A stretch of 64,000 nucleotides of DNA. Source: Streptomyces sp. NBC_00457. GTDB taxonomy: Bacteria; Actinomycetota; Actinomycetes; Streptomycetales; Streptomycetaceae. The stretch covers positions 4,898,001 through 4,962,000 of the forward strand of contig NZ_CP107905.1 of the NCBI RefSeq assembly GCF_036014015.1, read 5' to 3'. A program made the position numbers and the translations under genes. The notes beneath the pieces were generated by a model, which worked only from the letters and a program-made list of their open reading frames with translations, searched no databases and was not told the DNA's origin. Below are positions 36,878 to 45,026 of the stretch, piece after piece. Position 1 is the stretch's first letter. The number at the start of each line of letters is the position of its first letter.

Positions 36878-38272
36878 ATGCCCCTCCACAAAGGCCCAGC
36901 CGAACCCGACGAGCGCCCCCTCTCCGTCAATCCCCTCTACGGCGAGGCCAACCCGGTCGCCGGTATGGCCCAGGCGCCGCCCAAGCACCGGCTGCCGGAC
37001 CACCCCATGGCGCCCACGACGGCGTACCAACTCGTTCACGACGAGCTGATGCTGGACGGCAACTCGCGGCTCAACCTCGCCACCTTCGTCACCACCTGGA
37101 TGGAGCCGCAGGCCGGGGTCCTGATGGCGGAGTGCCGGGACAAGAACATGATCGACAAGGACGAGTACCCGCGCACCGCCGAGCTGGAGCGGCGCTGTGT
37201 GGCGATGCTTGCCGACCTGTGGAACGCGCCCGATCCGGCGGCGGCCGTGGGCTGTTCGACGACCGGTTCGAGCGAGGCGTGCATGCTCGCGGGGATGGCG
37301 CTGAAGCGGCGCTGGAGCAAACGGAATCAGGGCGGCCGGCCGAATCTCGTGATGGGCGTCAACGTCCAGGTCTGCTGGGACAAGTTCTGCGCTTTCTGGG
37401 AGGTGGAAGCCCGCCAGGTCCCCATGGACGGCGAGCGGTTCCACCTCGATCCACAGGCCGCCGCCGAGCTGTGCGACGAGAACACCATCGGGGTCGTCGG
37501 CGTCCTCGGCTCCACCTTTGACGGTTCGTACGAGCCGATCGCGGACCTGTGCGCGGCCCTGGACGACCTTCAGAAGCGCACCGGCCTCGACATCCCGGTG
37601 CATGTCGACGGCGCGTCGGGCGCGATGGTCGCGCCCTTCCTCGACGAAGACCTGGTGTGGGACTTCCGCCTCCCGCGCGTGGCGTCGATCAACACCTCCG
37701 GGCACAAGTACGGGCTCGTCTACCCGGGCGTCGGCTGGGCCCTGTGGCGCTCCCCCGCCGAGCTGCCCGAGGAACTCGTCTTCCGCGTCAACTACTTGGG
37801 CGGCGAGATGCCCACCTTCGCGCTCAACTTCTCCCGCCCTGGCGCCCAAGTGGTCGCGCAGTACTACACGTTCCTGCGGCTGGGCCGCGAGGGCTACCGG
37901 GCGGTGCAGCAGTCCACCCGGGACGTGGCCCGGGGCCTCGCCGAACGGGTCGCGGCGCTCGGTGACTTCCGGCTGCTGACCCACGGCGACGAGTTGCCCG
38001 TCTTCGCCTTCACGACCGGTCCGGACGTGACGTCGTACGACGTCTTCGACGTCTCCCGGCGGCTGCGCGAGCGGGGCTGGCTGGTCCCGGCGTACACGTT
38101 CCCGCCGAACCGCGGGGACCTGTCCGTGCTGCGGGTCGTCTGCCGTAACGGTTTCTCGGCGGATCTCGCCGAGTTGTTCGTCGAGGACCTGGGCCGGCTG
38201 GTGCCGGAGCTGCGCCAGCAGCCGGGTCCGCTGACGCGGGACCGGGAGATGGCCACCGGGTTCCACCACTGA
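36878..38272 (+). CDS. gadB: Glutamate decarboxylase
   Basis: PLP enzyme converting glutamate to GABA and CO2. 464 residues, normal length. Motifs: GCSTTGSSEACMLAGMALKRRW (cofactor phosphate), PVHVDGASGAMVAPF (Asp to the pyridine N) and INTSGHKYGLVYPGVGW (Schiff-base Lys near 277). The C-terminus ends in DREMATGFHH, and a pH-sensing His-Lys end such as E. coli GadB has is partly retained (FHH). No gadC antiporter is adjacent. Starts ATG 36878, 41 bp after the Uma2-like gene. A 53-bp palindromic repeat follows its stop codon. Confidence 0.94.
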   Translation: MPLHKGPAEPDERPLSVNPLYGEANPVAGMAQAPPKHRLPDHPMAPTTAYQLVHDELMLDGNSRLNLATFVTTWMEPQAGVLMAECRDKNMIDKDEYPRTAELERRCVAMLADLWNAPDPAAAVGCSTTGSSEACMLAGMALKRRWSKRNQGGRPNLVMGVNVQVCWDKFCAFWEVEARQVPMDGERFHLDPQAAAELCDENTIGVVGVLGSTFDGSYEPIADLCAALDDLQKRTGLDIPVHVDGASGAMVAPFLDEDLVWDFRLPRVASINTSGHKYGLVYPGVGWALWRSPAELPEELVFRVNYLGGEMPTFALNFSRPGAQVVAQYYTFLRLGREGYRAVQQSTRDVARGLAERVAALGDFRLLTHGDELPVFAFTTGPDVTSYDVFDVSRRLRERGWLVPAYTFPPNRGDLSVLRVVCRNGFSADLAELFVEDLGRLVPELRQQPGPLTRDREMATGFHH

Positions 38273-38284
38273 GCGGTTCGCCTG

Positions 38285-38337
38285 CTGCGGGCCGGTGGGG
38301 GCTGGTCGCGCAGTTCCCCGCGCCCCTTCGGGGCGCT
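38285..38337. repeat. Dispersed 3'-end palindromic repeat, copy 2
   Basis: 53 bp running from CTGCGGGCCGGTGGGGGC through GGTCGCGCAGTTCCCC to the hairpin GCGCCCC-TTC-GGGGCGC. It is identical, in opposite orientation, to 52189-52241. It sits between the convergent gadB and ABC permease genes, so it can terminate both. Confidence 0.85.
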
Positions 38338-38365
38338 GTGCGCCACCGGCCTCCACCAGTCCTGC

Positions 38366-39127
38366 TCAGCGACTCAGCCGCCCGAACCGTCGCACCGCCA
38401 GTGGGAAGAACACGGCGAGCAGGAGCAGTGGCCATACGACCGCTGCCCAGACGTGGCCCGGTTCGCCGCCCGGGCTGCCGAACAGGTCCCGTGCCGCGGT
38501 CGCGGTCTGGGACATCGGGTTCCACTCGACGACCGTGCCCAGCCAGTCGGGCATGGAGGAGGGGGTGGCGAAGGCGTTGGAGAGGAAGCCGACCGGCCAG
38601 ATCAGGATCTGGACGGCCACCAGCATCTCCGGCTTCCCCGCCACCATCGCCAGGTGGATGCCGATCCACAGCATCGCGAACCGGAACAGCAGCAACAGGC
38701 CGACCGCGCCCAGGAAGCCTCCCACCGAGCCGTTCGCCCGCCAGCCGAGTGCGTAGCCGACGCCGATCATCACCGCCAGGCCGACCGCCGACTGGAACAT
38801 GTCGGCGGTCGAACGGCCCACCAGGACCGCCCCGTTGGTCATCGGCATCGAACGGAAGCGGTCGATGACCCCCTTGTTGAGGTCCTGGGTGACGGCGAGC
38901 ATGGTGCCCTCCAGGCCGAAGGCCATGGTGAGCGCGAGCATGCCGGGCATCAGATAGTCGATGTAGTCGCCGCGCACGCCCCGGCCGCCGCCGACGAGGT
39001 AGCCGAACATCACCAGCAGCATCACGGGGAAGACCAGCCCGACGATCACCTGGACGGGTTGCCGTGCCCAGTGGGCGAGTTCACGGCGGGTCATGGTCCA
39101 GGAGTCGGTCAGTGCGTATGTGGTCAT
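38366..39127 (-). CDS. ABC-2 type exporter permease (DrrB-like)
   Basis: 253 residues with six membrane helices and an ABC-2 permease core ([62 protein letters not shown], then [20 protein letters not shown]). It pairs with the upstream ATPase (start overlaps its stop as ATGA) to form a homodimer-type drug or lipid exporter. The DrrAB/daunorubicin-resistance subfamily is the best match. Controlled with its partner by the PadR operators at 40089-40151. Substrate unknown. Confidence 0.9.
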   Translation of the reverse strand: MTTYALTDSWTMTRRELAHWARQPVQVIVGLVFPVMLLVMFGYLVGGGRGVRGDYIDYLMPGMLALTMAFGLEGTMLAVTQDLNKGVIDRFRSMPMTNGAVLVGRSTADMFQSAVGLAVMIGVGYALGWRANGSVGGFLGAVGLLLLFRFAMLWIGIHLAMVAGKPEMLVAVQILIWPVGFLSNAFATPSSMPDWLGTVVEWNPMSQTATAARDLFGSPGGEPGHVWAAVVWPLLLLAVFFPLAVRRFGRLSR

Positions 39128-40074
39128 ACGGCCTCCTTCGCTCGGTCCGCCGTCAGATGCAGGAAGACTTCGTCCAGCGTCGGGCGCCGCAGCGCGACGT
39201 CCTCGGCCACGATCCCGGCCGACTCCAGGGCCCGTACGACCCCGGAGAGCGCCGCCATCCGGTCGGTGACCGGGGCGCTTAGCAGCCGGCGGTCGGGGTC
39301 GACGGAGATGTCGTCCTTCGGTACGGGCAGCAGGGCCACGGCGGCTCCCAGCTGTCCCGCGTCGCGCAGGACGACGTCGATGCGGTCGCCGCCGATCAGC
39401 CGCTTCAGCTCGTCCGCCGTGCCGTCGGCGATGACCCGGCCCAAGTCGACGACCGAGATGCGGTCGGCCAGTTGATCGGCTTCCTCCAGGTACTGGGTGG
39501 TGAGCAGGACCGTCGTACCGCCGCCGACCAGTGAGCGGACCGCGGCCCACACCTCGGCTCGGCCGCGCGGGTCGAGACCGGTCGTGGGTTCGTCCAGGAA
39601 GAGCACCTCCGGGTCGGTGATCAGGGAGGCGGCCAGGTCGAGGCGGCGCCGCATGCCGCCGCTGTACTGCTTGACCGCCTTGCGTCCGGTGTCCGCGAGG
39701 CCGAAGCGCTCCAGGAGCTCGCCGGCCCGCACGCGCGCGTGGCGGGCGCCGAGGTGGTAGAGGCGGCCGAACATCTCCAGGTTCTGGTGGCCGCCGAGTT
39801 CCTCGTCGAGCGCCGCGTGCTGGCCGAGCAGGCCGATGCGGAAGCGGACCGCCTGGGCCTCGGTCAGCACGTCGTGTCCCGCCACCTCGATGCGGCCGCT
39901 GTCGGGGCGCAGCAGGGTGGACAGGATGCGGACCAGGGTCGTCTTGCCGGCGCCGTTCGGGCCGAGCACTCCGTGCACCGTGCCGCGCCCGACCGCCAGG
40001 TCGAGCCCGTCCAGTGCCTTCTTGTCGCCGTACTTCTTGTGTGCGCCTTCGACGGTGATCGCCGTGTCGGCCAC
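39124..40074 (-). CDS. ABC exporter ATP-binding subunit (DrrA-like)
   Basis: 316 residues. Walker [21 protein letters not shown], signature [16 protein letters not shown], Walker [15 protein letters not shown]-loop region [15 protein letters not shown], and a DUF4162-type C-terminal domain, as in DrrA. GTG 40074 with GAGGGAG upstream is preferred over a TTG at 40095. First gene of a two-gene exporter operon behind a consensus promoter flanked by two palindromic operators. Confidence 0.92.
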   Translation of the reverse strand: MADTAITVEGAHKKYGDKKALDGLDLAVGRGTVHGVLGPNGAGKTTLVRILSTLLRPDSGRIEVAGHDVLTEAQAVRFRIGLLGQHAALDEELGGHQNLEMFGRLYHLGARHARVRAGELLERFGLADTGRKAVKQYSGGMRRRLDLAASLITDPEVLFLDEPTTGLDPRGRAEVWAAVRSLVGGGTTVLLTTQYLEEADQLADRISVVDLGRVIADGTADELKRLIGGDRIDVVLRDAGQLGAAVALLPVPKDDISVDPDRRLLSAPVTDRMAALSGVVRALESAGIVAEDVALRRPTLDEVFLHLTADRAKEAV

Positions 40075-40088
40075 TGGGACTCCCTCGC

Positions 40089-40151
40089 TAGTCAAACTTG
40101 ACTACCAGCTCGAAGATAGTACCCCGACCTCGATTAGTCAAACTTGATTAA
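40089..40151 (-). promoter_or_regulatory. PadR-type operators and consensus promoter for the ABC exporter
   Basis: Two near-identical palindromes: TAGTCAAACTTGACTA (40089-40104) and TTAGTCAAACTTGATTAA (40134-40151), centres 46 bp apart. Between them on the minus strand is TTGACT (40141-40136), a 17-bp spacer, and TATCTT (40118-40113). The -35 lies inside the distal operator and the proximal operator begins just past the predicted start site, an ideal arrangement for repression. The distal operator also overlaps the padR stop codon. Confidence 0.85.
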
Positions 40152-40789
40152 CGATGGTCCTCGGGATGCGGCTGCTTCGTCGCGTACGGGTTCTCCTGGC
40201 CCTCGGCGAGGACACCGACGAACGGCTCGCCCTCCCCCGCGAACGTGTACGCCCCGCCCTCGATCCGCTCGATGAGCCCCAGCGCCCAGGCGGCCTCGGC
40301 GTGGGCGGTGTGGATCCAGAGGTTCATGATCTCGCCGATGTGACCGAACTGTCCGGGTCCGTCCTCGGGGATGTAGTGCTCGGTGACGGCCGCGCGCCAC
40401 TCCTCGATCCGCCGGATCCGCTCCTTGAGGAGGGCGACCGCCTCGGCCCTCGGCAGGTCCACCATGAAGCCGATGGCGGCCGACTTGACGTCCATCTTCT
40501 GGTCGTACGAGGTCAGCGCCTCGCGCACCAGCCGGAGGTATTCCTCGGTGCCCTTCTCGGTGATCTCGTACTCGGTCCTCGGCGGTCCGCCGGCCGTGGA
40601 CGGCGCGATCTCGTGCGCGTGCAGCAGCCCCTGTTTCGCCATCTGCTTCAGGGCGTGGTAGATCGAGCCGGGCTTGGCGTTGGACCACTCGTGCGCGCCC
40701 CAGTACTCCAGGTCGTTGCGCACCTGGTACCCATGGGCCCGCCCGTGCTGACGGACCGCACCGAGCACGAGGAGACGGATCGCTGACAT
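40148..40789 (-). CDS. PadR-family transcriptional regulator
   Basis: 213 residues. The N-terminal PadR winged helix (LLVLGAVRQHGRAHGYQVRN, GSIYHALKQMAKQGLLHA, TEYEITEKGTEEYLRLV) is followed by a long helical C-terminal domain, as in the PadR-s2 type. ATG 40789 matches the conserved start. It lies immediately upstream of the exporter operon and its stop codon overlaps one of the two TAGTCAA palindromes, so it is the probable repressor of that operon. It may respond to the exported compound, as LmrR-like regulators do. Confidence 0.9.
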   Translation of the reverse strand: MSAIRLLVLGAVRQHGRAHGYQVRNDLEYWGAHEWSNAKPGSIYHALKQMAKQGLLHAHEIAPSTAGGPPRTEYEITEKGTEEYLRLVREALTSYDQKMDVKSAAIGFMVDLPRAEAVALLKERIRRIEEWRAAVTEHYIPEDGPGQFGHIGEIMNLWIHTAHAEAAWALGLIERIEGGAYTFAGEGEPFVGVLAEGQENPYATKQPHPEDHR

Positions 40790-40836
40790 GCGGTCCAGAT
40801 TAGGCCGTTCGTCGAGGTGCCCCGCGGCCCGGCGTC

Positions 40837-42297
40837 CTAGAACGGGAACCTGCTCCGCCCATGCTGTACCGAGATCCACTTCAGGGTGGTGAACGAGTCC
40901 AGCATGGTCTCGCCGTTGAGGCGGCCGAGGCCGGAGTTCTTCTCGCCGCCGAAGGGGACGATCGGCTCGTCGTGGACGGTGCCGTCGTTCACGTGGAACA
41001 TGCCGGTGTCGATCTGCTTGGCGAAGTTCACGCCGCGCTCGATGTTGCCGGTGTGCACGGCGCCGCTGAGGCCGTACGGCGTGTCGTTGACGAGGCGGAC
41101 GGCCTCGGCCTCGCCGTCGAAGGGGACGAGGAAGGCGACCGGGCCGAAGACCTCCTGCCTGAGGAGGGCCGAGTCGGCGGGGAGGCCGGTCAGGACGGAC
41201 GGCTCGACCAGGTTGTCCGTGATCGTGCCGTGCACCAGGGCCGTCGCGCCCTCGGCGATCGCCTGCTCGACGGTGGCCGAAAGGGCGTCCGCCTGGGAGG
41301 AGTTGATGACCGGACCGATGACGGTCTGCGGGTCGCTCGGGTCGCCGGCCTTGAGGGTCCTGACCTTGGCGACGAACTTCTCGGTGAACTCGTCGGCGAC
41401 CGAGCGGTCCACCAGCACACGGTTCGCGGCCATGCAGACCTGGCCCTGATGGACGTACCGGCTGAAGACCGCCGCGTCGACCGCATAGTCGATGTCGGCG
41501 TCGTCGAGCACCACCAGCGCGCTGTTGCCGCCCAGTTCGAGGACGGAGCGCTTGAAGTTCGCGGCGCAGACGGTGGCGACGTGGCGGCCGACCTTGTCGG
41601 AGCCGGTGAAGGAGATGACCTTCGGGATCGGGTGCTCGATGAAGGCGTCGCCGATCTCCGCGATGTCCGTGATGACGACATTCAGCAGACCGGGCGGCAG
41701 GCCCGCGTCCTCGAGGATCTTCGCGACCAGGGAGCCACCGCAGATCGGGGTGTTCTGGTGCGGCTTGAGGACGACGGCGTTACCCAGCGCCAGGGCGGGG
41801 GCGACGGACTTCAGGGACAGCAGGAACGGGAAGTTGAAGGGGCTGATCACGCCCACGACGCCGACCGGCGCGCGGTAGACGCGGTTCTCCTTGCCGTCCA
41901 CCGGAGAGGGGATGATCTTGCCCTCGGGGCGCAGCGCCAGGTGGATCGCCTCGCGCAGGAACTCCTTGGCGAGGTGGAGTTCGAAGCCGGCCTTCAGATG
42001 GGTGCCGCCGAGCTCGGCGATGATCACCTCGGTGATCTCCTGCTCGCGCTCCTCGATCACGCGAAGGGTCTTCTCGAAGACCGCCCGGCGCGCGTACGGA
42101 TTGGTCGCGGCCCACTGCTTCTGGGCGCGGGCCGCCGCCTGGTACGCCTCGTCGACCTCGTCGACCGTGGCTATGGTGATCGACGCCAGCTTCTCGCCGT
42201 CGTACGGGTTGAAGTCGATGATGTCCCAGGAGCCTGTGCCCGAGCGCCACTCACCGTCGATGTACTGCTGAGCCAGGTCGGTGAAGTAGGACGACAT
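40837..42297 (-). CDS. NAD(P)-dependent aldehyde dehydrogenase
   Basis: 486 residues, ALDH superfamily. Seen: ISPFNFPFLLSLKSVAPALA (cofactor cleft), FTGSDKVGRHVA, VLELGGNSALVVLDDAD (catalytic Glu), GQVCMAANRVLVD (catalytic Cys), EVFGPVAFLVPF and PFGGEKNSGLGR. Best fits the aromatic or vanillin/benzaldehyde dehydrogenase group, but the substrate is not determinable. ATG 42297. It precedes padR on the same strand with a 47-bp gap, though whether they share a transcript is unclear. Confidence 0.92.
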   Translation of the reverse strand: MSSYFTDLAQQYIDGEWRSGTGSWDIIDFNPYDGEKLASITIATVDEVDEAYQAAARAQKQWAATNPYARRAVFEKTLRVIEEREQEITEVIIAELGGTHLKAGFELHLAKEFLREAIHLALRPEGKIIPSPVDGKENRVYRAPVGVVGVISPFNFPFLLSLKSVAPALALGNAVVLKPHQNTPICGGSLVAKILEDAGLPPGLLNVVITDIAEIGDAFIEHPIPKVISFTGSDKVGRHVATVCAANFKRSVLELGGNSALVVLDDADIDYAVDAAVFSRYVHQGQVCMAANRVLVDRSVADEFTEKFVAKVRTLKAGDPSDPQTVIGPVINSSQADALSATVEQAIAEGATALVHGTITDNLVEPSVLTGLPADSALLRQEVFGPVAFLVPFDGEAEAVRLVNDTPYGLSGAVHTGNIERGVNFAKQIDTGMFHVNDGTVHDEPIVPFGGEKNSGLGRLNGETMLDSFTTLKWISVQHGRSRFPF

Positions 42298-42386
42298 GTG
42301 ATCCCTCAATCCCTAGCAGACACCGATCGACTGCCATCACCGTCGATCGACTTCACGGTCTGATCACAAGTCATCGTACTTGCGTT

Positions 42387-43247
42387 TCAAGAGAGTTGAA
42401 GGAGACCTCGGAGAAGATCGCGGCTCTCGCCGGGCCCCGGGCTGTCCTGCTGAAGTTCCTTCAGCGCCTTCTCGTACTGGGCCACGTCCTCGTGCTTGTC
42501 GAGGTACAGCGCGCTGGTGAGCTGCTCCAGGTAGACGACGTCCGACAGGTCGGACTCCGGGAAGGACAGGATCGTGAACGCGCCGGACTCGCCGGAGTGG
42601 CCGCCGAAGCTGAACGGCATGATCTGCAGTCGTACGTTGGGCCGCTCGGAGACCTCGATGAGGTGCTGGAGCTGACCGCGCATCACCTCGCGGTCGCCGT
42701 ACGGCCGGCGCAGGGCGGCCTCGTCGAGGACGATGTGGAACTCCGGGCCGCTCTCGTCGACGAGGTACTTCTGCCGCTCCAGGCGCAGCGCCACCCGCCG
42801 CTCCACGTCCGCCTCGCTCGCGCCCTTCATACCGCGCCGGACGACCGCGCGGGCGTATGCCTCGGTCTGCAGCAGTCCGTGCACGAACTGCACCTCGTAG
42901 GCGCGGATGAGGGAACACGCGCCCTCCAGGCCCACATAGGTGGGGAACCAGCTCGGCAGGACGTCCGAGTAACTGTGCCACCAACCCGCCACGTTGGCCT
43001 CCCTGGCGAGTGAGAGCAGCGAGGTGCGCTCCGACTCGTCCGTGATGCCGTACAGCGTCAGCAGATCCTCGACGTCCCGCGTCTTGAAGCTCACCCGGCC
43101 CAGCTCCATCCGGCTGATCTTCGACTCGGAGGCACGGATGGAATACCCCGCGGCCTCGCGCGTGATGCCACGTGTCTCACGCAGTCGCCTGAGTTGCGAG
43201 CCGAGCAGCATCCGCCGCACCACCGATCCGGGCTCTCCCGCGCTCAC
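42387..43247 (-). CDS. XRE-family HTH regulator with DUF5753 domain
   Basis: 286 residues. The HTH (about 10-70) has LLGSQLRRLRETRGITREAA and SIRASESKISRMELGRVSF. The C-terminal DUF5753 domain begins AREANVAGWWHSYSDVLPSW and includes QFVHGLLQTEAYARAVV. Proteins of this type (WhiJ-like) occur in streptomycetes beside DUF397 and RsbW-like ATPase genes and affect development (family knowledge). GTG 43247 has GGGGAGG 9 bp upstream. The 301-bp divergent gap to the ATPase gene carries the 29-bp element that is its likely binding site. Confidence 0.92.
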   Translation of the reverse strand: MSAGEPGSVVRRMLLGSQLRRLRETRGITREAAGYSIRASESKISRMELGRVSFKTRDVEDLLTLYGITDESERTSLLSLAREANVAGWWHSYSDVLPSWFPTYVGLEGACSLIRAYEVQFVHGLLQTEAYARAVVRRGMKGASEADVERRVALRLERQKYLVDESGPEFHIVLDEAALRRPYGDREVMRGQLQHLIEVSERPNVRLQIMPFSFGGHSGESGAFTILSFPESDLSDVVYLEQLTSALYLDKHEDVAQYEKALKELQQDSPGPGESRDLLRGLLQLS

Positions 43248-43440
43248 GTTCGCCAGCCTCCCCAACCGTCTTCAGGGCCCGAAGTCTGCCACTAAAACAC
43301 TCCGAGCAGTACTCGTCCGATTACAGAGATGGAAAGAAGCCAAAGATTCCACTCGGGTTCAAGGGGAGAGGGGCCACCAACAGGAGGGAAGTGGGCAGAA
43401 AAAATGACCAAGAAGTGGTACGGGAGGGTCCAATTCGGTC

Positions 43441-43469
43441 GCGTGCACGTGCATCTGCCCTTGCATCTG
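43441..43469 (+). promoter_or_regulatory. Conserved 29-bp element upstream of the ATPase gene (copy 1)
   Basis: Contains the palindrome TGCACGTGCA followed by two GCATCTG direct repeats 12 bp apart. It matches 28 of 29 bases with 44519-44547, which lies at the same distance before the DUF397 gene. A further GCATCTGCATC lies at about 43506. Probable operator of the local XRE regulator, overlapping the -35 region. Confidence 0.8.
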
Positions 43470-43548
43470 GTTGGCGCATCCGAAACCATGGTCCCGCGTC
43501 ACCGCTGCATCTGCATCGCAACGACCGCGATTCCCGGGAGTGCCTCGC

Positions 43549-44052
43549 ATGGGGACGAATGGATCGACCATGCTCGAGCCGTTACGGCAGGGCCTTCCGC
43601 CGCTGGATCCCGCGGCCGTGTCCAACGCCGCCTCCTGTGCCCTGCCCGCCCGCTACGAAGCGGTGCGCGAGGCGCGGCAGTTCACCCGCAGAACGCTCGA
43701 CCAGTGGGAACTGAGCGACCGCTTCGACGATGTGTGCCTGGTCGTCTCCGAACTGGTCACCAACTCCCTGCGTCATGCGCTGCCGGGGCCCGCCTGCGTC
43801 ACGGAGCAGATACCGCCCGTGCGGCTGCACCTGATGCGCTGGACCGAGCGGCTGGTGTGCGCGGTGCGTGATCCCAGTGACGACAGCCCGGTCGCGCGCG
43901 ATTCGGACGACTTCTCGGCGGAGTCCGGCCGCGGCCTGTTCCTGGTGGACTCGTTCAGCGACAGCTGGGGCTGGCATCCGCTGGCCGGCACCATGGGCGG
44001 CAAGGTCGTCTGGGCGCTGTTCCTGCTGTCGGCGCCGAGCGCGGCCGAGTGA
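43549..44052 (+). CDS. RsbW-like ATP-binding protein (anti-sigma kinase family)
   Basis: 167-residue HATPase_c_2 protein of the GHKL superfamily. N box VCLVVSELVTNSLRHAL near residue 65, then VRDPSDDSP (G1) and AESGRGLFLVDSFSDSWGW (G2). This is the anti-sigma-factor kinase type; in Streptomyces dozens accompany XRE/DUF397 pairs (AbaA-like loci). No sigma factor is adjacent. GGGAG sits 8 bp before ATG 43549. Likely partner: the DUF397 protein encoded convergently downstream. Confidence 0.88.
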   Translation: MGTNGSTMLEPLRQGLPPLDPAAVSNAASCALPARYEAVREARQFTRRTLDQWELSDRFDDVCLVVSELVTNSLRHALPGPACVTEQIPPVRLHLMRWTERLVCAVRDPSDDSPVARDSDDFSAESGRGLFLVDSFSDSWGWHPLAGTMGGKVVWALFLLSAPSAAE

Positions 44053-44056
44053 TCCA

Positions 44057-44080
44057 CCGCGGCCCTTTCTGGGGCCGCGG
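44057..44080. terminator. Bidirectional terminator between the ATPase and DUF397 genes
   Basis: Inverted repeat CCGCGGCCC-tttctg-GGGCCGCGG, 4 bp after the ATPase stop codon and between convergent genes. Confidence 0.75.
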
Positions 44081-44168
44081 TTCTACGCGCGTTACGCAAG
44101 GCCAGGGGACGACCACCGTCAGTTGTCGCCTGGCCGGCCGGTTCCCGGTCCGCTGCCTGGACCGGGTC

Positions 44169-44435
44169 TCAGCCCGCTATCAAGTGGTCGAACTCGCCGT
44201 CCTTGATGCCCAGCAGCATCGCCTCGATCTCCGCACGCGTGTAGACGAGTGCGGGACCGTCCGGGAAGCGCGAGTTGCGCACGGCGACCTCGCCGCCGGG
44301 CAGCCGCGCGAACTCCACGCAGGAGCCCTGCGAGTTGCTGTGCCTGCTCTTCTGCCAGGCCACCCGCAGTTGGGCGGCGGCCATGCCGTTGTACACGCCG
44401 GACGCGTCGGCAACGTCGTACACGTCGTGGTCCAC
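44169..44435 (-). CDS. DUF397 protein
   Basis: 88 residues, normal for the family. Motifs: AWQKSRHSNSQGSCVEFARLPGG and VRNSRFPDGPALVYTRAEIEAML, typical of DUF397. Such proteins are small partners, and probable antagonists, of DUF5753-XRE regulators. GTG 44435. It converges with the ATPase gene, and its upstream region carries the second copy of the 29-bp element, so all three genes of the trio look co-regulated. Confidence 0.92.
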   Translation of the reverse strand: MDHDVYDVADASGVYNGMAAAQLRVAWQKSRHSNSQGSCVEFARLPGGEVAVRNSRFPDGPALVYTRAEIEAMLLGIKDGEFDHLIAG

Positions 44436-44518
44436 AGGTCGCTCCCCGGTGGTGCACTGGCTGGTGAGGCCATTGATGCAGTGGTCAACTTGACCCGGAT
44501 CATAACCGTGTTCCAGTG

Positions 44519-44547
44519 CAGATGCATGGGCAGATGCACGTGCACGC
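44519..44547 (-). promoter_or_regulatory. Conserved 29-bp element upstream of the DUF397 gene (copy 2)
   Basis: On the minus strand, 28 of 29 bases match 43441-43469, with the same orientation toward the gene and similar distance (83 versus 79 bp to the start codon). It is followed on the minus strand by ATGCAT, a 17-bp spacer and TATGAT, a good promoter whose -35 overlaps the element. Confidence 0.8.
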
Positions 44548-44705
44548 GCGGTGGTCCTGCGGTTACAGCTTGGGCGGCCCCTTCACCGAAGCTCTCCAGC
44601 GTCTGCCCCGGGGACCGGATCGGATTCCTCGTGTCCTAGGAACAGACGCGTTCCACGCCATTCCTGTTCCATCGGCCGGGGGATCGTGCCGCTGCACGAG
44701 CAGAA

Positions 44706-44733
44706 CGGGGCCTGCCGGGGAGAGCAGGCCCCG
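44706..44733 (-). terminator. Terminator of the rpsR operon
   Basis: Perfect 10-bp inverted repeat CGGGGCCTGC / GCAGGCCCCG with an 8-nt loop, about 50 bp past the rpsR stop. Confidence 0.8.
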
Positions 44734-44786
44734 CGTCGGCGCCGGGTGTCACCGAAGCCGGCGGTGTCCTGAGGGAGCGCGCGGCC

Positions 44787-45020
44787 TCAGCGGCTCGCGT
44801 ACGGGAGCAGTGCCATCTCGCGCGCGTTCTTGATCGCGCGGGCCAGCAGGCGCTGCTGCTGGGCGGAGACGCGGGTGACGCGGCGGCTGCGGATCTTGCC
44901 ACGGTCGGAGATGAACTTCCGCAGCAGATCGGTGTCCTTGTAGTCGATGTACTCGACCTTGGCCTGGTCCAGCGGGTTGGGGCGGTTCTTGGCGGGCTTG
45001 CGTTCGGGCTTGCGGGCCAT
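44787..45020 (-). CDS. rpsR: Zinc-independent 30S ribosomal protein bS18
   Basis: 77-residue bS18 paralogue: [38 protein letters not shown], then [15 protein letters not shown]. It has no cysteine, so it is the C-minus form that replaces the zinc-binding form under zinc limitation. It ends the operon that starts at rpmG (rpmG, rpmE2, cobW-like, rpsR); 6 bp separate it from the CobW-like gene. Confidence 0.95.
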   Translation of the reverse strand: MARKPERKPAKNRPNPLDQAKVEYIDYKDTDLLRKFISDRGKIRSRRVTRVSAQQQRLLARAIKNAREMALLPYASR

Positions 45021-45026
45021 GGGGGG

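Noticed and set aside
44447..44518. Possible upstream peptide before the DUF397 gene
   Set aside because: The stretch is explained by the promoter and 29-bp element; no plausible start codon with a ribosome site.
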